Positions 1-8,483 are shown, numbered from the stretch's first letter. The stretch: 29,024 bases of DNA from an uncultured Collinsella sp. (GCA_900545615.1 UQZM01000019.1:1-29024); one strand, 5' to 3'. Numbers and translations are program-made. Notes: a model not told the origin generated them from the letters alone.

Positions 1-22
1 ACGGCCAACCGAAGTTGACCGT
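1..22 (-). terminator. Terminator hairpin after tRNA-Lys
   Basis: On the minus strand this reads as a 9-bp stem (ACGGTCAAC paired with GTTGGCCGT, one G-U pair) closed by a TTCG tetraloop. It lies 16 nt past the tRNA-Lys 3' end. The expected U-tract would fall outside the window, so the terminator is only partly seen. Confidence 0.6.
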
Positions 23-38
23 CTCAACAATCTTTGGG

Positions 39-111
39 TGGGCCGTCAGGGGTTCGAACCCTGGACCTTGGGATTAAAAGTCCCCTGCTCTGCCAGCTGA
101 GCTAACGGCCC
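39..111 (-). tRNA. tRNA-Lys(TTT)
   Basis: The minus strand folds as a 73-nt cloverleaf. The acceptor stem is GGGCCGT with ACGGCCC, the T-loop is TTCGAAC, and the anticodon loop is CTTTTAA, giving anticodon TTT. After discriminator A the genome reads CCC, so the terminal CCA is not encoded and must be added by the CCA-adding enzyme. It has its own promoter and is followed by a hairpin, so it is probably a single-gene unit. Confidence 0.95.
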
Positions 112-120
112 GCGGGTGGC

Positions 121-149
121 ATTGTACCACGGTCTGGGACTATTCCCAA
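121..149 (-). promoter_or_regulatory. Promoter of tRNA-Lys
   Basis: Minus strand TTGGGA (144-149), a 17-bp spacer, then TACAAT (121-126), about 9 bp upstream of the mature tRNA 5' end. The -35 box overlaps the last codons of the upstream aminopeptidase gene. Confidence 0.6.
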
Positions 150-1420
150 CTCCATTGGCCGTTCTGGAAAATCACAACTTCACGTCCATCAGGCGTAATG
201 CCCGTAATATCGATGTCGTCCGTGCCGATCATAAAATCGACGTGCGTGCTCGAGACGTTAACACCATGCTCCAGGAGCTCCTCCTTGGACATGTCGTACC
301 CACCCTCGATGCATTCGGGGAAACCGACACCTAGCGCGAGATGGCAGCTAGCGTTCTCGTCATAGAGCGTATCGTAGAACAGAACACCACTTTCGCGGAT
401 CGGCGTGTTCTTGGAAATGAGCGCGACCTCTCCCAGGTGAGCAGCGCCCTCGTCAGTATCGATGATACTTGCGAGCGTTGCCTTGCCCACGCGGGCGTCG
501 TAGTCCACCACGCGGCCGCCCTCGAACTTAATCCAAAAATCGTCGACTTTATTGCCGTGGTGGATGAGCGGCATGGCCGAGTACACGATACCGTCGGCGC
601 GCATGCGATCGGGCGAAGTGAAGACTTCCTCGGTGGGAATGTTGGGGAAGAAGGGGTGCCCATCGGGCGTCTTGCCCTTGCCGCCGGCCCACTCGTGACC
701 CTTCGTCATGCCAATCGTCAGATCGGTTCCATTTGCCGCGGTGTAATGCAGGCAGTCGAAACGATTGCCGTTCAGGAAACGCAGGTTCTTTTCGAATGCG
801 GCATCATGGAGCTCCCAGTCGCTCTCTGGGTCCTGGCCATCGGCGCGAGCGGTGTGCAGAATCGCATTCCACAGCTTATAGATTGCAACCTCATCGGCGT
901 CTCCCGGGAACACCTCGCGCGCCCAAGCCACGACCGGAGCGCCGGCGATGCACCACGGATTGATGTTGTAATCCAGTCCACGGCGGAAAACTTTGCACTG
1001 CGTGTTCTTTGCCTTAGAAGCTGCAGCGGGCTTAGCGGGATCGATGCCCTTAAGGGCGGCGGGGTCCGCACCCTCGATAAAGATAAAGCAGGCACCGTCC
1101 TGGGCCAGGGAATCCAGCTGCAGGCGCTTCCACTCGGGCGTCTGCTCAAAATAGCTTTTCTCGACATGCTCGTACGTGAGCCTCGTCACGGCATCATCGG
1201 CCCAGATGACCGTCACGTGGCCGGCGCCGGCAGCATAGGCCTCCGCGACCACCACGCGCGCAAGCGGCGCGCACTCGACCGGAGACTGAACGACGACCTC
1301 CTGGCCGGGCTTGACGTTTACGCCCTTGCGGACGACCAGGCGCGCGTAGTTTTTAATCTTGGGCTCCAGGGCCTTCATGCCCTCCAGAGCCTCTTCGACC
1401 GTCAGGGCAGCTCGAATCAT
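140..1420 (-). CDS. M29-family metallo-aminopeptidase (AmpS/PepS type)
   Basis: Predicted cytosolic aminopeptidase of family M29 that removes N-terminal residues from peptides using two metal ions. What is seen is family-like segments in the expected order: TEEVFTSPD, a conserved Glu in LGEVALIS, CHLALG and HVDFMIGTDDIDI. The last three regions carry the Glu, His, His and Asp positions known as metal ligands in AmpS-type enzymes. The protein is 426 residues, normal for the family. An ATG lies 12 nt further upstream, but GGAG sits 6 nt before the ATG at 1420 and that start is preferred. The gene stands alone, with a terminator of the upstream gene before it and a tRNA after it. The exact substrate preference cannot be read from the sequence. 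Confidence 0.9.
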   Translation of the reverse strand: MIRAALTVEEALEGMKALEPKIKNYARLVVRKGVNVKPGQEVVVQSPVECAPLARVVVAEAYAAGAGHVTVIWADDAVTRLTYEHVEKSYFEQTPEWKRLQLDSLAQDGACFIFIEGADPAALKGIDPAKPAAASKAKNTQCKVFRRGLDYNINPWCIAGAPVVAWAREVFPGDADEVAIYKLWNAILHTARADGQDPESDWELHDAAFEKNLRFLNGNRFDCLHYTAANGTDLTIGMTKGHEWAGGKGKTPDGHPFFPNIPTEEVFTSPDRMRADGIVYSAMPLIHHGNKVDDFWIKFEGGRVVDYDARVGKATLASIIDTDEGAAHLGEVALISKNTPIRESGVLFYDTLYDENASCHLALGVGFPECIEGGYDMSKEELLEHGVNVSSTHVDFMIGTDDIDITGITPDGREVVIFQNGQWSWE

Positions 1421-1448
1421 GTGCCACTCCATCTATCTATAGAACAGT

Positions 1449-1479
1449 AAAAAGGCGCGCCGCAAAAACGACGCGCCTT
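1449..1479 (-). terminator. Rho-independent terminator of the purC unit
   Basis: An 8-bp stem, AAGGCGCG with CGCGCCTT (1452-1459 and 1472-1479), is followed on the minus strand by a short T-run (1449-1453). It lies 31 nt after the stop of the membrane protein at 1510-2085. Confidence 0.75.
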
Positions 1480-1509
1480 ATATCTTAGCGATAAGTATGT
1501 ATGCAAACG

Positions 1510-2085
1510 TTACTTCTTCTTGGAGTCCTTCTTGTCCTCCTCGGCAGCCGCGCGCTCAATAAGAGCGTTGAGCTTGTTCTCGGACATGCCCTCGGCCTGC
1601 GCGCGGTACATGTTGCGCAAGGGACGAATACGAGCGAAGTCATAGATAAAGTCGCCCAAAATGATGACGTAGGACAAAACAATGCCAACCATCTGGACAG
1701 GGCTGGACACCATGCCAGCGGGAGCGAAGTACAGCGAGGCCCAAATTGCCACGACGAGCACCATGCCAATGGCGAGCACAATCCACCAGATGCGACGGCG
1801 CTTGGTGTAGTCCTCGTCCTGCTTGAGGAGGATATTCGACACCGTATAGATGCGGTCCTCCTTGGCGCGCTGCTTGGCCTTGCGGGCGCGCTTCTCCTCT
1901 TTAGAGAGGCCCTCGAGGTTCTCGCCCTTCTCGAGCTCTTTGCGGCGTGCCTTAGACGAAGCCGGCACGACGCGAACGGAGCTCGCTGCTTGGCGGGCGG
2001 GCTTAGCAGATGCGGCGGACTTGCGCGCAACCCCGGTAACTTCGTGGGATTGCGTGCGCTTGTTCGTGGCGCTACGGGTACTCAC
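1510..2085 (-). CDS. Small basic two-helix membrane protein, unknown function
   Basis: I do not recognise a named family. The 191-residue product has an extended, highly basic and Ala/Ser-rich N-terminal half (about residues 1-75, many Lys/Arg). Two hydrophobic helices follow at about 100-119 and 127-146, then a charged C-terminal tail ending in DKKDSKKK. The layout suggests a membrane protein with both tails in the cytoplasm. The start is a GTG placed directly after the purC stop (TAA-GTG), with AAGGAG 9 nt upstream inside the purC C-terminus. The two genes are therefore almost certainly one transcript and probably translationally coupled. The basic tail could touch RNA, ribosomes or acidic lipids, but that is inference only. 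A terminator follows. Confidence 0.8.
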   Translation of the reverse strand: MSTRSATNKRTQSHEVTGVARKSAASAKPARQAASSVRVVPASSKARRKELEKGENLEGLSKEEKRARKAKQRAKEDRIYTVSNILLKQDEDYTKRRRIWWIVLAIGMVLVVAIWASLYFAPAGMVSSPVQMVGIVLSYVIILGDFIYDFARIRPLRNMYRAQAEGMSENKLNALIERAAAEEDKKDSKKK

Positions 2086-2973
2086 TTATGCGTTCTCCTT
2101 CATGCTTGTGAACTGGGAGCCCGTGATGATCTGGAAGGCCTCGCGATAGCGCTCGGACGTGCCATCGATGACCTCGGCGGGCAGGTGCGGGGTCTCCCCC
2201 GTCATATCCCAGTTGGCCTTGAGCCAATTGCGGACGAATTGCTTGTCGTAGCTAGGCTGGATCTTGCCCTCCTCGTAGCTGGCAGCAGGCCAGAAACGGC
2301 TGGAGTCGGGCGTGAGGCACTCGTCGATCAGCGTGACCTTGCCATCGATGACACCAAACTCGAACTTGGTGTCGGCGATGATGATGCCACGGGTCGCGGC
2401 GTACTCGGCAGCGGCCTTGTAGATCTTGAGAGACAGGTCGCGAATCTGCGTGGCGATGTCCTCGCCAACGATCTCGCAGCAACGCTCGAACGAGATGTTC
2501 TCGTCATGGTCACCGATCTCGGCCTTCGTGGAGGGCGTGAACAGCGGCTCAGGGAGCTTGGACGCCTCCGTCAGGCCCTCGGGCAGCTGAATGCCGCAGA
2601 CGGTGCCGTTCTCGTCGTAGGTCTTCTTGCCCGAGCCGGTCAGATAGCCGCGGACGATGCACTCGATCGGAATCGTCTGCGCCTTCTTGACCAGCATGGC
2701 GCGACCAGCGAGATAGTCACGGTACTCAGCAAACTCCTCGGGGAAATCCGCCGGATCGATGGAAACGAGGTGGTTGGGAACGATATCGGCAAACTTATCA
2801 AACCAGAATGCCGAGATGCGGTTGAGCACCTCTCCCTTAAACGGAATCTCGTCGGGGAGAATAAAGTCGAACGCAGAAATGCGGTCGGTGGCGACCATCA
2901 GCAGGTTTTCACCGGCATCATAGATATCACGAACCTTGCCACGGGAATCCGGACGACGCTCCATCGTTGTCAC
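2086..2973 (-). CDS. purC: Phosphoribosylaminoimidazole-succinocarboxamide synthase (SAICAR synthetase)
   Basis: Catalyses step 8 of de novo purine synthesis: CAIR plus aspartate plus ATP gives SAICAR. Recognised by IECIVRGYLTGSGKKTY (about residues 103-119), the GDHDENIS stretch near 154-161, IADTKFEFG (199-207) and the DECLTPDSSRFWP region (217-229), all typical of this ATP-grasp-like family. Length is about 295 residues, the longer form seen in actinobacteria and in fused eukaryotic enzymes. Several GTG starts are possible. AAGGAG lies 8 nt before the GTG at 2973 but directly abuts the GTG at 2982, so 2973 is preferred. It is co-transcribed with the membrane protein that follows. purB lies about 4 kb away in a separate unit, so purine genes are dispersed here. 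Confidence 0.95.
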   Translation of the reverse strand: MTTMERRPDSRGKVRDIYDAGENLLMVATDRISAFDFILPDEIPFKGEVLNRISAFWFDKFADIVPNHLVSIDPADFPEEFAEYRDYLAGRAMLVKKAQTIPIECIVRGYLTGSGKKTYDENGTVCGIQLPEGLTEASKLPEPLFTPSTKAEIGDHDENISFERCCEIVGEDIATQIRDLSLKIYKAAAEYAATRGIIIADTKFEFGVIDGKVTLIDECLTPDSSRFWPAASYEEGKIQPSYDKQFVRNWLKANWDMTGETPHLPAEVIDGTSERYREAFQIITGSQFTSMKENA

Positions 2974-3080
2974 GTGAGTCACTCCTTACCTAAATACGAC
3001 AGTAATGCGGGCTTTTCCGCATGTTCTCGCAAACCCGGAGCGGCAAGGACAAGGCCCCTCCTTCACCGAGTAGCGAAAAG

Positions 3081-4646
3081 CTAGTGCTCCATTGTAGTAG
3101 ATGCCGCGTCCGCCGTGTGCTCGCGTGGCAGATGAATCGTAAAAGTCGTACCCTTTCCAAGCTCCGACTCCACGGATATATAGCCATGGTGGCGCTCGAC
3201 GATTTGCTTGGTCACGGCAAGGCCCACGCCCAGACCGCCCGCCTCACGGGCGCGGCTGGCGTCGGCACGCCAAAAACGTCCGAAAATACGCGACAGGTCT
3301 TCCTTGGCGATACCGATGCCCGTGTCCGAAACCGCAATATCGACGTGCTTACGGTCGCTGAGCACCGACACCACGACCCATCCGCCCTCGGGGGTATAGC
3401 GCATGGCGTTACTCATGAGGTTGATGACGCATTGCGTGATCATATCGGGATCAGCCTCGACGACATCATCATGCCCCTGGGTTTCATCTGCAAAGCGAAG
3501 ACGAAGGTCACGGTCGGCAAACAGGCGCTCCTGGCCGTTCACAATCGATCGCACGAACGGAACCATATCCACCGGTTCGAGATTGAGCGGGGCAGTGCTA
3601 TTTTCCATGCGTGACAGGTCAAGCATCTGCTGAACCAAACGAGCCAGGCGACGCGTCTCGGAAGCGACTGTCTCCAGATGCTCGTCGTCGGTGGGGTACA
3701 CACCGTCTTGCATGGCCTCGACCGTTGCAAGCATTGCCATGAGCGGCGTGCGCAGCTCATGAGCCACATCGGAAGTCAGGCGCTTCTCGTGCTTCATGTC
3801 CTTCTCGAGCGACGTGGCCATCTCATCGAATGTCTCGCCCAGTTGATCGATCTCGTCATCGCCGCGCAGGCCTGTACGAGCGGACAGATCGCCGTCGCGA
3901 ATTTGCTTGGCCGTGCTCGTAATTCGATGAATCGGCTTGGTAAGCATGCGCGACACAAGCGATCCGATAACGACCGAGATGCAGACCGCAACAACCGCGG
4001 CAAGGGCCATGGCGTTAAAGGTCTTTTCCCTGAACGCAGAATCTGCCTTGGTGAGCAGGGCGTCGGAGCCGATGGCCCATAGCTTTACCTGTCCGACATG
4101 TTCGCCAGAGGACGTAACGATTTCGACGTTGGCAACGCTATCGGAGTCGGTGGGCGCTGACGAGACCGGGCTATGCGAGGCCTTTTTACCGCTCGAGCTG
4201 CTCGACGGCGATTCGCTCTCGCGTACATCGGCGGTCGCGCTTGCCGAGGGCCAGGAATCGTCATAAACGATCACGCCCTTTTTATTGACGACCTGCATAC
4301 CCAAATCGTCGGAAACCAAACTCGACGTTGCGACCGTGCGCAGTTCCCCCGCGGTCCAAGAGCCGTTTTCCTCATATGAGGTTGCCAACTTCTCGGCAGC
4401 GGAATTTGCGATTTCGACGATATTGGAGCGCGTGTAATCCGAAAAGACCGTGCCCCACACAACAGAGACAACGCCCACCAGCACCAATACCGTCATGAGC
4501 GATGTCAGAGCAAAAGCAAGTGCCATGCGCGAGGGATAGCTCATCGTTGGCCGTGAATCGGAACGAGGCGTGTTCCAACTAGCCTTGGAACCCGCCTCGC
4601 TCTCCTGCTTGTGCTTTTGTCCGATTTCAAAGCGCGCAGGTGTCAT
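3081..4646 (-). CDS. Two-component sensor histidine kinase
   Basis: Membrane sensor that autophosphorylates and passes phosphate to the regulator encoded just upstream. Domain order: cytoplasmic N-tail of about 40 residues; TM1 about 41-66; extracytoplasmic sensor about 67-210; TM2 about 211-233; HAMP about 233-285; HisKA with SDVAHELRTPL (His296); HATPase with N box around Asn409/Asn413, DTGIG (441-445), a phenylalanine box near FGRFW, and GLGVGLAV (471-478). The sensor part contains a Ser-rich low-complexity stretch (about 141-170) that looks like a flexible linker. The 521-residue length is normal. AGGGA lies about 9 nt before the ATG, and 11 nt separate it from the regulator gene, so the pair is an operon. 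The signal sensed is not apparent, although the architecture resembles PhoR/ResE/BaeS-type kinases. Confidence 0.93.
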   Translation of the reverse strand: MTPARFEIGQKHKQESEAGSKASWNTPRSDSRPTMSYPSRMALAFALTSLMTVLVLVGVVSVVWGTVFSDYTRSNIVEIANSAAEKLATSYEENGSWTAGELRTVATSSLVSDDLGMQVVNKKGVIVYDDSWPSASATADVRESESPSSSSSGKKASHSPVSSAPTDSDSVANVEIVTSSGEHVGQVKLWAIGSDALLTKADSAFREKTFNAMALAAVVAVCISVVIGSLVSRMLTKPIHRITSTAKQIRDGDLSARTGLRGDDEIDQLGETFDEMATSLEKDMKHEKRLTSDVAHELRTPLMAMLATVEAMQDGVYPTDDEHLETVASETRRLARLVQQMLDLSRMENSTAPLNLEPVDMVPFVRSIVNGQERLFADRDLRLRFADETQGHDDVVEADPDMITQCVINLMSNAMRYTPEGGWVVVSVLSDRKHVDIAVSDTGIGIAKEDLSRIFGRFWRADASRAREAGGLGVGLAVTKQIVERHHGYISVESELGKGTTFTIHLPREHTADAASTTMEH

Positions 4647-4657
4647 ATGTGATTTCC

Positions 4658-5380
4658 CTATTTCTCGTCCGACTTATCGGTCTTAGCCGGAGCCTCGAAG
4701 CGATAGCCGACACCATGGACGGTGTAGAGCCACTTGGGCTTCTTGGGATCATCGCCCAGCTTGGCGCGAAGGTTCTTCACGTGGCTATCGATGGTGCGCT
4801 CATAGCCCTCAAAGTCGTACCCGAGCACCTTCTCGACCAGCTCCATGCGGTTATACACACGGCCGGGATGGCGAGCAAGCGTGGTGAGCAGCTTGAACTC
4901 GGAAGCCGTCAGATCGACTTCCTTACCCTCGACCAAGATCTTGTGGCCCGAGATATCGATGACCAGATCGCCGAAGTCGAGTACCTCGACGGCGGGCTCG
5001 TCGGCCTGATGGGCACGGCGGAACAGAGCGCGAACGCGGGCGACGAGCTCGCGCGGCGAGAACGGCTTAATCAGATAGTCGTCGGCGCCGAGCTCAAGAC
5101 CGATAATACGGTCCTCAATCTCGCCCTTAGCCGTCAGCATGATGATGGGGACATCCGAGGTATCGCGAATGGTGCGGCAAACGCGCTCGCCGGGAATCTT
5201 GGGGAGCATAAGGTCGAGCACAACCAGGTCGAACTGATGCTTCTCGAACTCCTCGATCGCGGACTGGCCGTCACCGACGCCCACAACCCAGTAGCCCTCG
5301 CGCTCGAGATAGGCAGCGACAGCGTCACGGATTGCCTTCTCATCCTCGACCAACAGAATCTTTTTTGCATCTGAAGCCAT
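4658..5380 (-). CDS. OmpR/PhoB-family response regulator
   Basis: A 240-residue DNA-binding regulator. The receiver domain (about 1-120) has the acidic pair Glu12/Asp13, phospho-acceptor Asp56 in VVLDLMLP, Thr83 in LTAKGE and Lys105 in LIKPFSP. The winged-helix domain (about 140-232) contains LTASEFKLL, the recognition helix region ERTIDSHVKNLRAKLG and the wing with VHGVGYRF. An in-frame TTG exists 21 nt upstream, but the ATG at 5380 is preceded at about 8 nt by a G-rich Shine-Dalgarno (AGGGGGG). It is the first gene of the operon with the kinase. Targets are unknown; no obvious direct-repeat operator was found in the 150 bp upstream. Confidence 0.94.
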   Translation of the reverse strand: MASDAKKILLVEDEKAIRDAVAAYLEREGYWVVGVGDGQSAIEEFEKHQFDLVVLDLMLPKIPGERVCRTIRDTSDVPIIMLTAKGEIEDRIIGLELGADDYLIKPFSPRELVARVRALFRRAHQADEPAVEVLDFGDLVIDISGHKILVEGKEVDLTASEFKLLTTLARHPGRVYNRMELVEKVLGYDFEGYERTIDSHVKNLRAKLGDDPKKPKWLYTVHGVGYRFEAPAKTDKSDEK

Positions 5381-5435
5381 AACACGGCCCCCCTGTCTCA
5401 ATTAGCTAAGAACAAGCCCATTTTAACGCACCTGA

Positions 5436-5474
5436 GCCCGCCGAGCGCCGCTATGGCACGGCAGCTCGGCGGGC
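5436..5474 (-). terminator. Strong GC hairpin, probable terminator of the lipoprotein unit
   Basis: A perfect 10-bp stem, GCCCGCCGAG with CTCGGCGGGC, and a 19-nt loop lie 60 nt after the lipoprotein stop and upstream of the response regulator. No T-run follows directly on either strand, so a processing or repeat hairpin is also possible. Confidence 0.45.
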
Positions 5475-5533
5475 GGTACTCACAATTACAACGCGCTTAT
5501 TCCCCTGTTGGCGCCTTTTTAACCCCTCTAAGG

Positions 5534-6745
5534 TCAAAGAGAGAACAAGCGCGCGGTAACCGTCTCGGGTATACCTTGACTGTTTCGCACCGTCGCATAG
5601 GTAAGGAATGAGTCCGATTTTCCCGCCGTAGCAGGATAATCGCCATATTCCAAAGCACGATCGGGCGACAACAGCGAGCCGTAGGTTTTGGCAGAGGTAT
5701 CGATTAGGAAATGCGATGCCTGGACCTTAACGAGATATTTATTCTTCTTGCCGGCAGCACACGCAAGCGGCTCGCGCGACAGGAAGAGGTACGGCCCGCC
5801 CTCGTTGCCGATATACGTGCCCATATTGCCCAGGCTGCCCACGCCGCTATAGGTCGCCTCGATGGAAAACACAAAGGTATCGCCCATATACACGGCCTCA
5901 AAAGGCGAGACCGACGAGGGGAGAACCAGCTGGGCACGTTTGGTATTGTTGCCGTCGGTCAGGTCGATCGCCGTCATACCGTAGTAGACGCCCTCGTCGT
6001 TGTGGACGCGCGGAGAGATGGTCAAGATGCCGTCACTCACGCGCGGGGCGGATGCAAAGCGACCCGTCGATTTCCAAATTGTCTCGGCCTTGGACTCATC
6101 GACTGAGCGGCGATAGCAGAACGAATCGTTGCTCGTTTTATTGCCACTCGCCGAAGGCATTTTATACCAGACGACCGACGACTCGAACGCCGTGAACAAC
6201 GGCGGATCGTAGTCCTTGCCGCCCCGGTCGAGTTCAACCACGTCGCCAGAGAGCGAAGCGCCCGACAGATTTTGAGCGTAGAGCTTCCACGATGAATTGG
6301 CAAAGTTCATCTCAACCCACGCGAATACGCCGTCGCCGGCACGGACATCGTAGAATGCATATCCCGTGCCTTCGATAGGATCCTCGATTAATGTGGTAAG
6401 CGAGCCATCGCCCAGGTTAAGCACACCGAGTGTGTTGGCGTGCAGTGCCGATGCGGGCGCCATCATCGCCGCGGCGTAATCGCCGTCGCAGTAGTACAGC
6501 AGCGTACCCAGAGGCAGCGTCCACGACGCCGCCGGCTCAAGATCGATGTCGACTGCCTCGTACTCATCCGTAATCGAGATGATTTTGGAATCGTCCTTGA
6601 TAACCTGCGGCTCGCCGGCGGCATCATCGCTGGTGCCCGTTTTTTTCGAGCATCCGGCAAGCACCGTGGCAGCGCCCGCGGCAGCCCCACCGAGCACAAA
6701 GCCGCGACGCGATATTCCGTTCTTGATGTGATCGGCGATACCCAT
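5534..6745 (-). CDS. Tat-exported lipoprotein, possible beta-propeller
   Basis: 403-residue exported protein of unknown function. The N-terminus carries a twin-arginine motif (SRRGFVLGG, about residues 12-20), then an Ala-rich hydrophobic stretch ending in lipobox VLAGC with the lipidation Cys near residue 32. A Ser/Asp-rich linker follows. Tat use suggests folding, or cofactor loading, before export. The mature part is a series of short beta-rich segments with repeated aromatic/Gly strands, such as LLYYCDGDY, YAFYDVRAGDGVFAW, SSVVWYKMP and DTFVFSIEATYSG. This is compatible with a beta-propeller of the TolB/WD type, but no blade consensus is clear. Its ATG overlaps the stop of the TSCPD-type gene (TAATG), so the two are translationally coupled. 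Confidence 0.8.
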   Translation of the reverse strand: MGIADHIKNGISRRGFVLGGAAAGAATVLAGCSKKTGTSDDAAGEPQVIKDDSKIISITDEYEAVDIDLEPAASWTLPLGTLLYYCDGDYAAAMMAPASALHANTLGVLNLGDGSLTTLIEDPIEGTGYAFYDVRAGDGVFAWVEMNFANSSWKLYAQNLSGASLSGDVVELDRGGKDYDPPLFTAFESSVVWYKMPSASGNKTSNDSFCYRRSVDESKAETIWKSTGRFASAPRVSDGILTISPRVHNDEGVYYGMTAIDLTDGNNTKRAQLVLPSSVSPFEAVYMGDTFVFSIEATYSGVGSLGNMGTYIGNEGGPYLFLSREPLACAAGKKNKYLVKVQASHFLIDTSAKTYGSLLSPDRALEYGDYPATAGKSDSFLTYATVRNSQGIPETVTARLFSL

Positions 6746-7008
6746 TAGGCGATCTCGGCGCGAGCGGCCTCGATAGCGCGCGTAAGCTGGTCGGCGCAGG
6801 AAGTCTTTTTCATACCGCAGGTATTACCGGCGAGAACCTCGATTACCCGATCGGCAGGAGCACCCTCGACCAGCCTGGAGATGGCCTTGAGGTTACCATC
6901 GCAGCCGCCGGTAAACTCAACGCCCATCACCTTGTTGCCGTCATCGGAAAGGTCAAGGTGAATATTGCGAGCACACACGCCCTGAGGCTTGTAATCAAAC
7001 GAAATCAT
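6745..7008 (-). CDS. Small 4-Cys TSCPD-type protein (TIGR03905-like)
   Basis: 87-residue protein with four cysteines at positions 12, 36, 64 and 71, including TGGCDGN, GNTCGMKKTSCADQL and an N-terminal GVCARNI. This matches my recollection of the TIGR03905 4-Cys family, related to the TSCPD segment of class II ribonucleotide reductases, where the cysteines are thought to bind metal. Here the signature reads TSCAD rather than TSCPD. It is probably cytosolic and zinc- or iron-binding; no enzymatic role is known to me. AGAGGGG lies about 5 nt before the ATG. It is the first gene of a two-gene unit with the Tat lipoprotein, joined by TAATG. Confidence 0.85.
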   Translation of the reverse strand: MISFDYKPQGVCARNIHLDLSDDGNKVMGVEFTGGCDGNLKAISRLVEGAPADRVIEVLAGNTCGMKKTSCADQLTRAIEAARAEIA

Positions 7009-7040
7009 GCGATCCCCTCTCAGAATGTTATTCGAGACGA

Positions 7041-7069
7041 CTATTATCCCCGTCTTTCCCTAAATGCAA
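7041..7069 (-). promoter_or_regulatory. Candidate promoter of the TSCPD-lipoprotein unit
   Basis: Minus strand TTGCAT (7064-7069), a 17-bp spacer, then TAATAG (7041-7046). An overlapping alternative -10 is GATAAT with a 15-bp spacer. The boxes are moderately good and lie 33 bp upstream of the start codon. Confidence 0.4.
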
Positions 7070-7072
7070 CGA

Positions 7073-7110
7073 GGCGCTTTGCCGGCAACACACATTACCA
7101 GCAAAGCGCC
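7073..7110 (-). terminator. Hairpin after purB, probable terminator
   Basis: A perfect 10-bp stem, GGCGCTTTGC with GCAAAGCGCC, and an 18-nt loop start 27 nt after the purB stop. The sequence after it on the minus strand is only mildly T-rich, so termination efficiency is uncertain. Confidence 0.5.
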
Positions 7111-7136
7111 CTAAAAAGCTAACGTTATGCCCGAAC

Positions 7137-8483
7137 CTACTCGAAGCTCAGCTGCTCCAGGCGGTCGAAGACCGTATCGATGCGGGTGAGGAAGTCCCAC
7201 GGATCAAAGATCTCATCGAGTTTCTCCTGGCTGACGGTGCAGCGCGGATCGGCCTCGAGACGCTCCTTAAAGGTGGGGCCGGAGACACAATCCTGCACCT
7301 CATGCCAGGTGGCCATGGCATTTTCCTGCACGATCGCATAGGCGTCCTCGCGGGTGATGCCCGTGTCGACAAGGGCAAGCAGGACCTTGGAGGAGAAGAT
7401 GAGGCCGCGGGTCTTGTTGAGATTGGCCATCATGCGGGCCGGATACAGCTGCAGGCCGTCGATAACGCGGATGAGGCATTGGAACATGTGGTCGAGCGCG
7501 ATGAAGCTATCGGCCTGGGCGACACGCTCGGCGGAAGAGTGCGAAATGTCGCGCTCGTGCCACAGGGCGACGTTGTCGAAGGCAACCTGAGCGTTGGACT
7601 TCACGACGCGCGACAGGCCGCAGACCTTCTCCATGGTGATGGGGTTGCGCTTGTGCGGCATGGCGGAGCTGCCCTTTTGACCCTTGCGGAACGGCTCCTC
7701 GGCCTCGAGCGTATCAGTCTTCTGCAGATTGCGAACCTCGGTAGCGATGCGCTCGCAGGTGGCCGCAGTGGTGGCAAGAACGCCGGCGAGATAGGCGTGA
7801 TGGTCGCGGCTGATAACCTGCGTGGACAGCGGGTCGTGAACCAGGCCCAGGTGCTCGCAGACGTACTCCTCGACGAACGGCTCGATGGAGCTGTACGTGC
7901 CGACAGCGCCCGAGATAGCACCGAAGGCAACGTTCTTGCGGGCGTCCTCAAGACGATCCAGATCGCGCTTGAGCTCCCAGGCCCAAGAGCCAAACTTCAT
8001 GCCAAAGGTCATCGGCTCGGCATGGATGCCATGAGTACGGCCGGCGCAGAGCGTGTTGCGCTCCTCGAAGGCACGACGCTTGCAAATCTCGCCGAGCTTC
8101 TTGACATCCTCGATGATCAGGTCGCAGGCCTGGGTGAGCTGGTAGCACAGGGCCGTGTCGCCCAGATCGGAGCTGGTCATGCCATAGTGAACCCAGCGGC
8201 TGGGCTTGGGGTCGCCCTCGGGAACATCGGCATCGATGTATTCCTTCATGTTGGTCAGAAAGGCAATGACGTCATGGCGCGTGACTTCCTCGATCTCATC
8301 GACCTTCGCCTTCTCAAAGTTGGCATGGTCGCGGATCCACTGGGCCTCGTCTTTGGAAATACCGATCTTGCCGAGCTCCGCCTGGGCCTCGCAGGCCAGA
8401 ACCTCGATCTCCTGCCAAATGGCGTACTTGTTCTCGAGGGAGAAGATGTGTCCCATCTCCGGGCGGGTATAGCGATCGATCAT
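7137..8483 (-). CDS. purB: Adenylosuccinate lyase
   Basis: Cleaves SAICAR to AICAR and adenylosuccinate to AMP, releasing fumarate both times. The 448-residue fumarase/aspartase-superfamily protein carries TSSDLGDT (103-110), GRTHGIHAEP (148-157, with the catalytic His region) and the superfamily signature SSAMPHKRNP (272-281) with the mobile-loop serine. A longer in-frame extension exists upstream, but the ATG at 8483 has AAGGAG 5 nt before it and begins the conserved MIDRYTRPEMG start. The gene is monocistronic, with non-coding sequence before it and a hairpin after it. Confidence 0.96.
   Translation of the reverse strand: MIDRYTRPEMGHIFSLENKYAIWQEIEVLACEAQAELGKIGISKDEAQWIRDHANFEKAKVDEIEEVTRHDVIAFLTNMKEYIDADVPEGDPKPSRWVHYGMTSSDLGDTALCYQLTQACDLIIEDVKKLGEICKRRAFEERNTLCAGRTHGIHAEPMTFGMKFGSWAWELKRDLDRLEDARKNVAFGAISGAVGTYSSIEPFVEEYVCEHLGLVHDPLSTQVISRDHHAYLAGVLATTAATCERIATEVRNLQKTDTLEAEEPFRKGQKGSSAMPHKRNPITMEKVCGLSRVVKSNAQVAFDNVALWHERDISHSSAERVAQADSFIALDHMFQCLIRVIDGLQLYPARMMANLNKTRGLIFSSKVLLALVDTGITREDAYAIVQENAMATWHEVQDCVSGPTFKERLEADPRCTVSQEKLDEIFDPWDFLTRIDTVFDRLEQLSFE

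Noticed and set aside
1436..1465. Promoter-like TTGCGG-18-TATAGA before the aminopeptidase gene
   Set aside because: The predicted transcript would start inside the ribosome site, and the -35 overlaps the upstream terminator hairpin.
2983..3080. Riboswitch or terminator between the sensor kinase and purC
   Set aside because: Only weak 5-6 bp stems without a T-run, and no purine-aptamer features.
1501..3084. 527-codon open frame on the plus strand opposite purC and the membrane protein
   Set aside because: No ribosome site or family resemblance. It mirrors two well-supported minus-strand genes, as expected in GC-rich DNA.
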